From contig NZ_CP159829.1 of assembly GCF_047730065.1 (NCBI RefSeq), positions 1,736,001 to 1,800,000 of the forward strand: 64,000 nt of DNA, read 5' to 3'. Origin of the DNA: Njordibacter sp028825405 (GTDB lineage: Bacteria > Pseudomonadota > Gammaproteobacteria > Pseudomonadales > Balneatricaceae). A program made the position numbers and the translations under genes. This document shows, one piece after another, positions 53,661 through 62,864 of the stretch (position 1 is its first letter; each line of letters opens with the position of its first letter). Below the pieces are notes generated by a model that worked only from the letters and a program-made list of their open reading frames with translations, did no database searches and was not told where the DNA came from.

Positions 53661-54349
53661 CACAAGCTAACACTATCCGTGTGGTCATCGCCGAAGACAA
53701 CCCACAAAACGCTATTATTCAACAAACCTATTTGCAGCGGATCGAAGGCTTTGAGTTAGTTGGCATCGCCCATAGTCTTGCTGATGCAGAAGCCTTAGTT
53801 AATGTATTCAAACCTGACTTGTTGCTGCTAGACGTTTACTTCCCAAGTGGCAATGGCATGGAGTTTTTACGCAATTTACGTGCTGAAGATTGTGCCACAG
53901 ATGTTATTCTTATTACTGCCGCCAAAGAAGTAGATGTACTCAAAGCCGCTCTGCATGGAGGTGTCTTTGATTATATTCTTAAGCCCCTAGTCTTTGAACG
54001 ACTGCAAAATAGCTTAACTAACTACCTCCAACACCACGAGCGGCTTTTAGGTGTCGCTGCAGTTGACCAAACTGATTTAGATGACCTAATGCCGCGCCTT
54101 ACACAGGCTCCCAATAATCCTGACGTACGCCTTCCCAAAGGCATTGATGAACTCACCCTAAGTAATGTTTTACAGGTTATTTCGACACAAACTGAAGCTG
54201 TTAATGCTGAACACATAGGCAGTGATATTGGTGCCAGTCGCACTACAGCCAGACGTTACCTAGAGTATTTAGTTGGCTTAAATAAGATCAGTGTCGAAAT
54301 ACACTATGGCAGTGTCGGGCGTCCAGAGCGATTATATAAATCGTGTTAA
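53657..54349 (+). CDS. CitB/DcuR-type response regulator
   Basis: 230-residue partner of the kinase at 52014. Receiver domain: VVIAEDNPQNA, phosphoacceptor Asp59 in PDLLLLDVYFPSGNGMEF, LITAAKEVDVL and the conserved lysine in YILKPLVFERL. The C-terminal DNA-binding domain has the CitB-type helix-turn-helix (GASRTTARRYLEYLVGLNKI) ending GSVGRPERLY. It likely controls tctCBA from the intervening inverted repeat. Pairing a CitA/CitB-type system with tct genes differs from the OmpR-type TctDE of Salmonella. Confidence 0.92.
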   Translation: MTQANTIRVVIAEDNPQNAIIQQTYLQRIEGFELVGIAHSLADAEALVNVFKPDLLLLDVYFPSGNGMEFLRNLRAEDCATDVILITAAKEVDVLKAALHGGVFDYILKPLVFERLQNSLTNYLQHHERLLGVAAVDQTDLDDLMPRLTQAPNNPDVRLPKGIDELTLSNVLQVISTQTEAVNAEHIGSDIGASRTTARRYLEYLVGLNKISVEIHYGSVGRPERLYKSC

Positions 54350-54396
54350 CACAGCGACTTAGACCTATTGTGCAACTCAAACAGAGGTATATTTTA

Positions 54397-54426
54397 TAAC
54401 CAAAAATAACCAAAAGTAACTAAAAG
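54397..54426. repeat. 10-bp tandem repeat, three copies
   Basis: TAACCAAAAA, TAACCAAAAG, TAACTAAAAG in direct succession, between the response regulator and the XRE gene. Confidence 0.75.
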
Positions 54427-54612
54427 TAGCCCCCTAAAAATACCCACTTTAAGAGCTTAGACCTTGAGTTTAAATGGCATCTGACACCCATCAAATGATT
54501 ACTTTTTCTAGTCAAACCATATACTTATCTGAGCTTGCGATCAGTGTGTTTTTTGATCTTTGACGTCTGACGTAGTAAGGTAATAATTCATTCATTACCT
54601 TAAAGAGATTGC

Positions 54613-54999
54613 ATGCCTTCCAATGAAACGAAAACATCTGACGTTATTTTAAGTACCCGAATTATCAACGCTCGCGAAGCCAGTGGCTATTCACAGTCAC
54701 AACTTTCCCTTCGTATGGGCGTCAAAAAAAGCACCATTGCGAACTGGGAAGCAAGTCGTACCAGTCCACGAGCCAACAAATTAATTGAATTAGCTGGCAT
54801 CCTGAATGTGCCTGTTTTGTGGTTAATTGCAGGCTCTGATTCGCCACCTGAAGTTACTTCACCAGATTTAATTGAAACCCTCATGTTAGAAAGAAAATTA
54901 GACAAAGCAGACCTACTCGTTAATGAACTATCTGCCCTAGTGTCTGATTTGCGCGGTCATACCCGCCGAGTGCAAAGGGACATTGACGAGAGTTACTGA
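54613..54999 (+). CDS. XRE-family helix-turn-helix regulator
   Basis: 128 residues with an N-terminal HTH_3 domain (NAREASGYSQSQLSLRMGVK, KKSTIANWEASRTSPRANKL; about 18-72) and a C-terminal helical tail (DKADLLVNELSALVSDLRGH) that may dimerise. Target unknown. It lies between the two-component genes and the sugar ABC operon, with a long intergenic region after it. AGAG precedes the ATG by five bases. Confidence 0.85.
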   Translation: MPSNETKTSDVILSTRIINAREASGYSQSQLSLRMGVKKSTIANWEASRTSPRANKLIELAGILNVPVLWLIAGSDSPPEVTSPDLIETLMLERKLDKADLLVNELSALVSDLRGHTRRVQRDIDESY

Positions 55000-55029
55000 A
55001 CATTCCTCAAGGTTATCATGCCCTTTTTA

Positions 55030-55084
55030 AGTGCCCCCTGAGTGCCCCCTGAGTGCCCCTTGAGTGCCCCTTGAGTGCCCATTG
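55030..55084. repeat. 11-bp tandem repeat, five copies
   Basis: Five head-to-tail units AGTGCCCCCTG (twice), AGTGCCCCTTG (twice) and AGTGCCCATTG, starting 31 bases after the XRE gene stop. Confidence 0.93.
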
Positions 55085-55411
55085 GGTGCATAATAACAAT
55101 AGGCGATTGATGACCTGTTATGATTTGATGGCATTTCCTAACCCTCCAACACCAACAAACCTATGAAAACACTCATTTTCAATGGCTTATAAAGAATATC
55201 TCAGTTGTAATAGTTTGATCCAATTATTCAACGGGTCTATTTGGTATATACGTTGATACCTGAAAAAATCATCAGATACCCTATTCTCCGAAACCCTAAT
55301 TTTTAAACTCTGCCAAGGTTATTTACCTTAAAATTAAGCTTAAAGTACACTTTTGCTCTGGCAGTGAGTTATTTCCAATCCAAACAATATGAATAAAAAT
55401 ATCTCTTAAAA

Positions 55412-55425
55412 AGCAAACGATTGCA
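55412..55425. promoter_or_regulatory. Upstream LacI-type operator
   Basis: AGCAAACGATTGCA differs from the LacI-family consensus TGnAAnCGnTTnCA only at the first base and resembles the stronger site at 55790. It could act as an auxiliary operator. Confidence 0.55.
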
Positions 55426-55789
55426 TATTTTTAGTCTAAAAGTGCAACCATATTCGCCCAGTCATGCTTTATAAAATTACGCTTTAACAGCTAGCAGTTA
55501 CATATTTAAGTCTGCATATACGAATCAACCCCGCTTTCATCCCAAATGCCCCCAAAAGATCCTGTGAGGTATTATAATGTTAATCAGACTGAGTTTTATA
55601 GCTCTAATAACATATAAAACATTGTTTTTTATAGCTTAAATTAATTTTAGAAAATTACACACTTACTAGTTAAGAGCTTTTTATCATTATCACAGCAGAC
55701 AAAACCCTGTAATTAATAAAATAAAGACAACCTGAAATTTAAAGCTGATTTTTAATTGACTGAAAAAAGAATATGTGTTCCTATAAGGA

Positions 55790-55805
55790 ATGCAATCGAT
55801 TGCAT
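55790..55805. promoter_or_regulatory. Main LacI-type operator of the sugar ABC operon
   Basis: Perfect 16-base palindrome ATGCAATCGATTGCAT centred on the CG typical of LacI-family sites, 30 bases before the first ATG. The likely ligand is the LacI-type protein encoded at 60888-61910. Confidence 0.8.
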
Positions 55806-55835
55806 ATAAAAATACAAATAAATTAGGTAACCATT

Positions 55836-56855
55836 ATGACTACAAAATCTACCCTCGTAGCCACGCTCGGTACTGCTGTATTAGCCGGCACGTTAAGCAT
55901 GAGCTCACTAGCAGCGTCAATTGTGTCGTTTAACGGCCCAGCGGGCGAAGCCTACATCGGAAAATTTATCAAAGGTATTAAAGCCACTGCAGAATTGAAA
56001 GGCTTCGATATCAAGGTATATGAAAACCAGTTTAATCAAGCAGAACAAGACCAGCAGGTTCAGCAAGTTTTGGCGACCGGCCAATTACCTGATGTTTTTA
56101 TTTGGTGGCCTTCTGATGCCGTAGCAGGCTTAGGTTCGTTGCGTGCTATGCATAAGACAGGCGTACCTGTTTTAAAGATTAACCAACTACCAAATGACCA
56201 AGACAAAAAGTACATCTTTGGTTATGCAGGCCCAGATGATCGTTTACGCGCTCGTAACGCTGGTGTAATGATGGTACAAGCTGCCAAAGAGAAAAAAGCA
56301 GCTGGCGGCACAGGATTCAACGTGGTTGCACTAACGTACCCACAATCATACGGTGGCTATGGTCTTTCAATGGACGCTTTTAACGCAGCCATTGAAGGTT
56401 CAGATCTAAACCTAATTGGTGAAGTTGACGAAGGTTTCGGTCAAGCTAATGGTTACAAAGGTGCGGCCAAACTTGTTGCTAAACTAAAAGACCAAGGCAT
56501 TGACTTTGTATATGGTATGGATGACGCCATTTTAACTGGTGGTCTTAAAGCTCTTGAAGAAGCTGGCTACAATATGGGCGAAGATGTAATCGCTGTTGGC
56601 ACAGTATGTAACGGTGACAAGCAATTGTTGGAAGAAGGTAAGCAATACGGTACTACGTTGCAGTCTCCTCTGCATGAAGGTCAGTTGGCTATCAAGCTAG
56701 TTGAAGAGTATCTTGCTACTGGTAAGCTTGCAAACTACATTAACTTTACACCTAACCCACCAATCACCAAGTCCAACATGGACACCGTGGCATTGAAAGG
56801 TTATGACGGTAAGGTATACGCTATCGAAGAGCTTTGCTCTGGTGCTTGGAATTAA
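55836..56855 (+). CDS. Sugar ABC transporter substrate-binding protein
   Basis: 339-residue periplasmic binding protein of the ribose/galactose-binding (type 1) group. Signal peptide with cleavage near SSLAAS, then ASIVSFNGPAGEAYIGKFIKG, a first domain with DQQVQQVLATGQLPDVFIW, and the second domain with GMDDAILTGGLKALEEAGY, VIAVGTVCNGD and TTLQSPLHEGQLA. Sugar not deducible. First gene of the ABC operon and followed by its own terminator, so it is likely made in excess over the membrane subunits. Its upstream control region has a palindromic LacI-type operator. Confidence 0.93.
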   Translation: MTTKSTLVATLGTAVLAGTLSMSSLAASIVSFNGPAGEAYIGKFIKGIKATAELKGFDIKVYENQFNQAEQDQQVQQVLATGQLPDVFIWWPSDAVAGLGSLRAMHKTGVPVLKINQLPNDQDKKYIFGYAGPDDRLRARNAGVMMVQAAKEKKAAGGTGFNVVALTYPQSYGGYGLSMDAFNAAIEGSDLNLIGEVDEGFGQANGYKGAAKLVAKLKDQGIDFVYGMDDAILTGGLKALEEAGYNMGEDVIAVGTVCNGDKQLLEEGKQYGTTLQSPLHEGQLAIKLVEEYLATGKLANYINFTPNPPITKSNMDTVALKGYDGKVYAIEELCSGAWN

Positions 56856-56888
56856 GCAGACGGGTTAACGCCTGTTAGTGTTTGAATC

Positions 56889-56915
56889 AAAGCGCCCAGT
56901 GGGGCGCTTTTTTTA
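56889..56915 (+). terminator. Terminator after the binding-protein gene
   Basis: Stem AAAGCGCCC/GGGCGCTTT with loop AGTG, followed by further T. It lies 34 bases after the binding-protein stop and about 130 before the ATPase start. Confidence 0.92.
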
Positions 56916-57042
56916 ATATTTTTTTAAACAAAAGTGATGTTTAAAACGTCCTCAAAATGGTTTATTTTCTGTGCTTAGGTATGCCTAAACTCAAGTAATA
57001 AAGTCATTTTATGCAAGACTAATCCAACAAGGATCTATCGAT

Positions 57043-58572
57043 ATGACTAATGCTCCATGGCTTGAGCTAAAGGGGATACAACGGCATTTTGGCTCCATCA
57101 AAGCACTCCGAGGTGTTGATATCAAAATTAACCGAGGTGAAGTCTTGGGCTTGGTTGGGGAAAATGGCGCAGGTAAATCTACCTTAATGAAAATCATGAG
57201 TGGCTTTGACAATGGTTTCACCGGCGATGTGTTCGTTGATGGGAGTTTAGTCGAACTGGGCTCTCCCAATAAAGCGCAAGCACTGGGCATAGCTATCGCT
57301 CAGCAAGAGTTAAGCTTAATCCCTACCCTTTCTGTTGCAGAAAATATTTTTTTAGGCGGCAACCATGGTCCCACCATCGCTTCCTTAAGTACGCTAAGTA
57401 ATTTGGCTAGGCCATTTTTAGATGAGGTTGGCCTTAATGATATCGATCCCAAAATGCGGGTGCACAGGCTTTCGGTGGGTGAAAGTCATCTTGTTGAAGT
57501 CGCTCGCTTAGTGGCTCATAAACCTCAATTACTCATTCTTGATGAACCAACCGCTGCATTAAGTGAAACAGACAGTGAACGCATACTTAATATGGTCAAT
57601 CGCCTTAAAGAGAATGGTAAGTCTGTTATTTATGTATCCCATCGATTGGATGAAATATTCAAAATTGCTGACCGTGTCACCGTTTTACGAGATGGCGCTA
57701 GTCAAGCTACGAAACTCGCCTCTGAGTTGGATGTGCCTAATTTAGTAACATTAATGTTGGGCCGCGAATTAAGTGACATGTTCCCACCTAAAAATCTAGA
57801 TCGGCAAGGCACATCCGCCTTTAAAATTTCTGACCTTTGGCCTGATGGTTTGTTGAGTCCCATTTCGTTTAGTGTGAACAAGGGCGAAATATTAGGCCTA
57901 GCTGGACAGTTAGGCAGTGGCGCTGGTGAAATTTTAGCTGCTATTGCAGGCTCCCACCCAGTTCGGGGGGGGTTAATTACTGACATGTCTAGTGGCCAAT
58001 CTTTTTTACCTAAGTCGTCTAAAATTGCAATAAGTCATGGTATAGCCTATTGCTCACCAGACCGAAAGCACGATGGTTTATTTTTAGGCCGACCAATTTC
58101 TGAAAACTTAACCTCACCTAATCTAAAACGCATCTCACTAAAAGGCATTCTCAATACTAGTAAAAGCGATAGTCTCAGTGCAGATATTGCTGAATCCTTT
58201 ACTATAGACCCCAGTCGCCTACCCCATGAAGCATCAGTTTTAAGTGGTGGTAACCAACAAAAAGTAGCATTGGGCAAGTGGCTTTCCATTAATCCTGGAC
58301 TAATACTCGTAGACGAACCTACTCGTGGTGTAGATGTTGGCGCCCGTGCAGAAATCTATCAAAAGCTTGTAGAGCTTGCAGAATCAGGGGTGTCTATCAT
58401 CGTGGCTTCTACTGATCTACTTGAAATATCTGAACTTCCTAGCCGTGTGCTCACCTTTTACAAAGGTGCATTAACCAGTGAACTTGAGGGTAGCAAGGTG
58501 AACACTGACAACATTCTCAAAGAAATCACCAAACCAGAATTATTCCTACAATTAGCAGGAGACGCATCATGA
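57043..58572 (+). CDS. Sugar ABC transporter ATPase, two-domain (RbsA-like)
   Basis: 509 residues with two fused ABC domains. The first has Walker A GLVGENGAGKSTLMK (about 36-50), Q-loop AIAQQELSLIPTLSVAENIFLG, a modified signature LSVGESHLVEV and Walker B LLILDEPTAALS. The second has a degenerate Walker A (LAGQLGSGAGE, no Lys-Ser/Thr), which is usual for RbsA-type proteins, signature LSGGNQQKVALGKWL and Walker B LILVDEPTRGVDVG. AGGA nine bases upstream. Its last codons overlap the permease start (ATGA). Confidence 0.94.
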   Translation: MTNAPWLELKGIQRHFGSIKALRGVDIKINRGEVLGLVGENGAGKSTLMKIMSGFDNGFTGDVFVDGSLVELGSPNKAQALGIAIAQQELSLIPTLSVAENIFLGGNHGPTIASLSTLSNLARPFLDEVGLNDIDPKMRVHRLSVGESHLVEVARLVAHKPQLLILDEPTAALSETDSERILNMVNRLKENGKSVIYVSHRLDEIFKIADRVTVLRDGASQATKLASELDVPNLVTLMLGRELSDMFPPKNLDRQGTSAFKISDLWPDGLLSPISFSVNKGEILGLAGQLGSGAGEILAAIAGSHPVRGGLITDMSSGQSFLPKSSKIAISHGIAYCSPDRKHDGLFLGRPISENLTSPNLKRISLKGILNTSKSDSLSADIAESFTIDPSRLPHEASVLSGGNQQKVALGKWLSINPGLILVDEPTRGVDVGARAEIYQKLVELAESGVSIIVASTDLLEISELPSRVLTFYKGALTSELEGSKVNTDNILKEITKPELFLQLAGDAS

Positions 58573-59591
58573 GTGCTGCTGCAGACAGCAAACGTTCATC
58601 CAGTTTTAGACAAAGCACGGCTTTAGCCATACTCAAACAAAACGGCCTCAATATATTTTTAGCTATTATTGCTTTGGTGTTTATTGGCTTTGCCATTACG
58701 ACACACAATTATTTGACCTTATTTAATATAAAAACCATCGTGCGTGACGCCGCTTTGGTAGGCATCATGGGAATTGGACTTACCTTTGTTACTTTATCTG
58801 GCAATTTCTTTTTACTTTCCATGAAGGAAACTGCAGCCCTTTGCATTATTACTTTTGCCACTAGTATGTCGCATGACTATGGCTTCATCATTTCATTAGT
58901 AGGAGCATTAGCAGTAGCCATGGTTTCTGGTGGTTTACAAGGTTTGCTAATTGGTAGAGGAGGCAACCCAATAGTGGTGACCCTAGGTGCAGCAGGTATT
59001 TTATATGGCATTGCCAGTTGGTGGAGTGATAATTTAGTCATTTCTTTTCGAAGACCCAATGACGCCGAATGGCTGGGTACTGGCTCGGTAATGGGTATAC
59101 CTAATATCACCATTACTTTTATTGTCATCGCTATCCTAGCCGAACTCGTGCTGCGCAAAACGAGCTTTGGAAGACAGGTATATTTGATTGGCGCCAATCG
59201 TGCAGCTGGCAAAGCTACGGGCCATGAAAACAGAAGCATGGCGATTAAGGTATGTATGATCGCATCAGTTTGCTGTGCCATTGTAGCTGTGGCTTTTTCT
59301 GCACAGATGTCCAGCGCCCAAGCTAACTACTTTTCCTCCGAGTTTGGTTCTAGTGGTGACTTTACTATTTTAGTTATTGCAACCGTAATGGTGGCCGGTA
59401 ATTCTATTATGGGTGGCTATGGTTCTACTTTGAGAACCAGTTTAGGTGCTGTCTTTATCTCAGCTGTTGATAACATGATGGTGCTTCAGGGCTATAACAG
59501 TGGACCACGGGTTCTTTCTGTGGGACTTATGATTGTATTCAGTATTTTAGTATTTGCTTACATACGCAGAGACAACCGCTCTGAGGGTTAA
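58569..59591 (+). CDS. Sugar ABC transporter permease 1
   Basis: 340-residue RbsC/AraH-type permease with about 8-10 membrane segments. Family motifs: GIGLTFVTLSGNFFLLSM (a diverged LxxGGIDLSVG segment), GRGGNPIVVTLGAAGILYGI and FGRQVYLIGANRAAGKATG, the last contacting the ATPase. Starts within the ATPase stop (ATGA overlap). It would form a heteromeric pore with the second permease. Confidence 0.92.
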   Translation: MSAAADSKRSSSFRQSTALAILKQNGLNIFLAIIALVFIGFAITTHNYLTLFNIKTIVRDAALVGIMGIGLTFVTLSGNFFLLSMKETAALCIITFATSMSHDYGFIISLVGALAVAMVSGGLQGLLIGRGGNPIVVTLGAAGILYGIASWWSDNLVISFRRPNDAEWLGTGSVMGIPNITITFIVIAILAELVLRKTSFGRQVYLIGANRAAGKATGHENRSMAIKVCMIASVCCAIVAVAFSAQMSSAQANYFSSEFGSSGDFTILVIATVMVAGNSIMGGYGSTLRTSLGAVFISAVDNMMVLQGYNSGPRVLSVGLMIVFSILVFAYIRRDNRSEG

Positions 59592-59595
59592 TAAC

Positions 59596-60624
59596 ATGAC
59601 ATTTTTCAACTTCAAAAAAATCACCAGCAACGACCCTGACTTGACCTTCGCAATACTCTTGTCAGCTTTGGTGTTCGCTTTTTTCTCTCTTTATGAACCT
59701 TTATTTTTTAATATAAATACTGGCTTTGCCATCATGGAACGATTCGCTGTTTTGGGCTTAGTCGGTTTGGCCTTAACCTTATGTATTATTGCTGGAGAAA
59801 TTGATCTTTCTATTGGCTCTAATGCAGCCTTGTCAGCAGTGATCGTGGTGAGGTTAACAGATTCAATTGGTGCACCTAATGCCATCTTGATAGCTTTAGC
59901 TTTGGCCACAACGATTGGTTTAATCCAAGGCTTTTTTATCGCTTACCTAAAGGTGCGAGCGATCGTCTTAACTGTGGGTACCCTGATGCTTTTGCGGGGT
60001 ATCACATTATTTGCAGCAGATGAAAAAACCGTTATGTTAACTGACTTCGATATTCCTGATTTTATTCAGGAAAAGATGTTTTATATTTTTTCACCTGCGT
60101 CCTTTTTAGTACTTGGACTATTTGTACTTGTGGCTTTGTTTATGCGTTATACAAAATACGGCCGAGAGGTTTATGCGATAGGCGGAGCACGCAAAGAGGC
60201 TGTGGCTTCTGGGGTTAGTTTAAAGCGCCCGATGATGATTGTATTTGCCATCTCAGGTCTATGTGCTGGTATTGGTGGTGCAATTATTGGTTTACGCTCA
60301 GGCACAGCCCAACCTCTAGGATTACAATACTTGCTTTTGGCAGCCACGGTCGCGGCCTTTATTGGTGGCGTTAGTGTTTTGGGTGGCAAAGGTGGCGTGG
60401 TTGGTGCTTTTGTAGGTACTTTGACAGTCAACTTTCTCAATACTGGCTTAGTGTTCAACGTCACTCCAGCTTACATCGCACAAATGTATTTAGGGGGGCT
60501 GTTATTGGTCGTCATTTTGTTTCAGAACATGTCTAAAGTCTATGAAGACAAGCAACAAAGGCAACTTAAACTTACTGACACTGATAGCTTCCGACAACGA
60601 CTTTTAAAAAGTCTCAAAGCCTAA
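59596..60624 (+). CDS. Sugar ABC transporter permease 2
   Basis: 342 residues from the ATG at 59596 (GAGGG eight bases upstream); a longer start inside permease 1 is unlikely. Canonical permease motifs: LCIIAGEIDLSIGSNAALSA, KVRAIVLTVGTLMLLRGITL, YTKYGREVYAIGGARKEAVASGV and the C-terminal FIGGVSVLGGKGGVVGAFVGT. Two distinct permeases per transporter is seen also in LsrCD and YtfT-YjfF systems. Confidence 0.93.
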   Translation: MTFFNFKKITSNDPDLTFAILLSALVFAFFSLYEPLFFNINTGFAIMERFAVLGLVGLALTLCIIAGEIDLSIGSNAALSAVIVVRLTDSIGAPNAILIALALATTIGLIQGFFIAYLKVRAIVLTVGTLMLLRGITLFAADEKTVMLTDFDIPDFIQEKMFYIFSPASFLVLGLFVLVALFMRYTKYGREVYAIGGARKEAVASGVSLKRPMMIVFAISGLCAGIGGAIIGLRSGTAQPLGLQYLLLAATVAAFIGGVSVLGGKGGVVGAFVGTLTVNFLNTGLVFNVTPAYIAQMYLGGLLLVVILFQNMSKVYEDKQQRQLKLTDTDSFRQRLLKSLKA

Positions 60625-60887
60625 TTAGGACTAAATCTGTCTCTGACTCGGGCATTATCAAGGAGAAAGATCAGGGAGAAAAATAGGAGTAACTAATATG
60701 ATCTACTGTGATAAGTTTATGCATATACTGACTTGTTAGCTTTACCCTAAATATATTTCCAGCTTGGTGCATGAGACACCAAACTGGAAACTGAAGAGGC
60801 CTTATAGTGCATGCAATACTCTCCTTTTTAGGTGGCAAATGTGCAATAATCGCGCCCAATTACAATTTACTGTCGTGGAGTTAATAG

Positions 60888-61910
60888 TTGAGTAGCCGAG
60901 TTCGTATTAAAGATGTAGCACTGCACCTAGGAATTAGTACCTCTACGGTATCTAGGGCTCTCAATCCTAAAACTAGTAACATGATTAGTAGTGACGTGGT
61001 GAGTAAAGTAAAACGTGCGGCAGATAAGCTGGGTTACACCATTGATTTTGCAGCAGCGAGTTTACGCAATCAGCGTACTTATACAGTTGGCGTCATTATT
61101 CCCGACATTCTCAACCCTGTATTCCCTCCAATCATTAAAGGCATCCAGGAATACCTGGCCAAACATGACTTTGTAACCTTCACTTTGTTTACTAATAATG
61201 AGCAAGATCAAGCCATTATCGAAATGCGAAAACTAGTATCTAGACGTGTAGACGGGGTGATCATCGCGAGTGCTTTCTTGCAGGATGCGAGTGTTAACTT
61301 GTGTATCGATAACAACCTCCCCTTGGTCACAGTGAACCGTTCTATTAAAGATGGGCACTTGATACATCAAGTCATGGATGACGAAAATCACGGTATCCAA
61401 CTGGCAATAGGACATTTGGTTGATCTGGGCCATACTCACATTGCTCATATTGCAGGACCACAAAATATATTGCAGGGCATCAAGCGCAAAGAAGCCTTTG
61501 TGCAACACTGCCAAGCTCGAAATATACAAGCCGATATTATTGACGCCACAGCTTTCACAGTTGCAGCTGGCAATGAGGCTGCTCAGCAGTTTTTAAGTAC
61601 TCAGTGTGAGGCTACAGCCATTGTCGCAGGTAATGATTTGATTGCTGTGGGTGCCATCCAACATTTGTTAGCTAAAAATATAAATGTACCCAAACAAGTT
61701 TCCGTCGTGGGGTACAACGGCATGCCGTTCGCAGAGATGCTAAGTCCAGCTTTAACAACGATCGCTATGCCTGCGGAACAAATGGGCCAGCAAGCAGCTC
61801 GTTTACTGCTCAATGCAATAGAAGATCAAGGTGCACCAAAACAAAAAGTCTTACTGGCTCCTAAACTTGAAGTACGAGACAGTACAGCCGCACCAAGAAA
61901 ACAAACTTAA
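60888..61910 (+). CDS. LacI-family transcriptional regulator
   Basis: 340 residues. N-terminal LacI helix-turn-helix RIKDVALHLGISTSTVSRAL (about 6-25) and hinge; sugar-binding domain with GVIIPDILNPVFPPIIKGIQ, RRVDGVIIASAFL, GHLVDLGHTHIAHIAGP, AIVAGNDLIAVGAIQHL and VSVVGYNGMPFAEM. The start is TTG at 60888: the helix-turn-helix fixes the N-terminus, and TGGAG lies seven bases upstream. It follows the ABC operon by 263 bases on the same strand and presumably regulates it through the ATCGAT-centred palindrome at 55790. Confidence 0.93.
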   Translation: MSSRVRIKDVALHLGISTSTVSRALNPKTSNMISSDVVSKVKRAADKLGYTIDFAAASLRNQRTYTVGVIIPDILNPVFPPIIKGIQEYLAKHDFVTFTLFTNNEQDQAIIEMRKLVSRRVDGVIIASAFLQDASVNLCIDNNLPLVTVNRSIKDGHLIHQVMDDENHGIQLAIGHLVDLGHTHIAHIAGPQNILQGIKRKEAFVQHCQARNIQADIIDATAFTVAAGNEAAQQFLSTQCEATAIVAGNDLIAVGAIQHLLAKNINVPKQVSVVGYNGMPFAEMLSPALTTIAMPAEQMGQQAARLLLNAIEDQGAPKQKVLLAPKLEVRDSTAAPRKQT

Positions 61911-61967
61911 AGTGATTAAATGACACGAAAGCACTGCTGTTTTGAGTAGTCATTAAAAAGCTGAAAA

Positions 61968-62717
61968 TTACAATAAAACGAAGCCATCATAGGTCAGTTT
62001 ACAACCCGTTAAAAACAAGAAAAAATTGAAGATCCGATAGAACTTCTGGGCCGACACTCGCTTGTGTAAGTAATAACCTAAGCTCACACCAATAGGTGCC
62101 AAAGGCAAAAGCACCAATGAAGTTTGCAAGTTTTGACTGCCTAACTGTCCTAACCAGAAATAAGGTATGAGCTTCACATAGTTAGTGATTCCAAAAAACA
62201 CAGCGCAGGTTGCCATAAACACTGTAGGATGTAACTTTTGGGGGACCAAATAGATGTTGACAGGTGGTCCTCCTGAGTGGATCCCAAAACTTGTGAAACC
62301 ACCAATAACTGACCAAAATGCACCCTTAATATAGTTTGGTTTTTGTTGGGTTGATGACTCTGACTTTAACCAAAAATTAAGTGCAAACACTAAGGCTAGA
62401 CAACCAATTAGCAGACGCACATGGGCTTCATTTAGATAGCTAAAGGTTAAGCTACCTAACAGCACACCAACGAACCCGGCAGGCAACATGATGACCAAGT
62501 TAGAAACGTCCCATTGGCGCCAAAACTTGCGTATAGCAAACACGTCCATCACACACAATATAGGCAGCAAAATTCCCGCCGCTTGCATGGGACTGACCGC
62601 TAAAGCCATCAAAGGCACAGCAACGACACCGATAGCGTTACCAAACCCTCCCTTGGCCACACCAAATATAAGGATCGCAGGGACAGCAAAAAAATAAAAT
62701 AGTGGATCCGTGATCAT
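61968..62717 (-). CDS. TauE/SafE family permease
   Basis: 249 residues with seven to eight membrane segments; putative sulfite/organosulfonate or anion exporter. Family pattern FFAVPAILIFGVAKGGFGNAIG at the N-terminus and SVIGGFTSFGIHSGGPPVNIYLVPQ at the start of the second half repeats the conserved motif. It is convergent with the LacI gene and separate from it by 57 bases. Substrate unknown. Confidence 0.88.
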   Translation of the reverse strand: MITDPLFYFFAVPAILIFGVAKGGFGNAIGVVAVPLMALAVSPMQAAGILLPILCVMDVFAIRKFWRQWDVSNLVIMLPAGFVGVLLGSLTFSYLNEAHVRLLIGCLALVFALNFWLKSESSTQQKPNYIKGAFWSVIGGFTSFGIHSGGPPVNIYLVPQKLHPTVFMATCAVFFGITNYVKLIPYFWLGQLGSQNLQTSLVLLPLAPIGVSLGYYLHKRVSAQKFYRIFNFFLFLTGCKLTYDGFVLL

Positions 62718-62864
62718 TTAATTACCCACCAGTTGATGACCTGCCAATAAACAACTCCACAAACACAAAATGGGTACCATTAGTCATCAACAGGCTCAAT
62801 TGGTTAGCTTACTTTAACAACAAGCATAGTAGCTAAGTAACTTTATATTTCTAATGAGTCTTTA

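Larger units (their letters stand above)
55000..55835. other. Long AT-rich regulatory region before the sugar ABC operon
   Basis: About 840 bases without a gene. It contains a five-copy 11-base repeat (55030-55084) and two LacI-type operator sequences (55412-55425 and 55790-55805) 378 bases apart, close to the operon start. A TTGACT at 55756 could be a -35, but the best -10 (TATAAG, 55782) is 20 bases away, so the promoter is not clear. Confidence 0.6.

Noticed and set aside
55030..55084. CRISPR or origin iterons
   Set aside because: The 11-base units are contiguous, no replication initiator gene is nearby, and the context is a promoter-side intergenic region.
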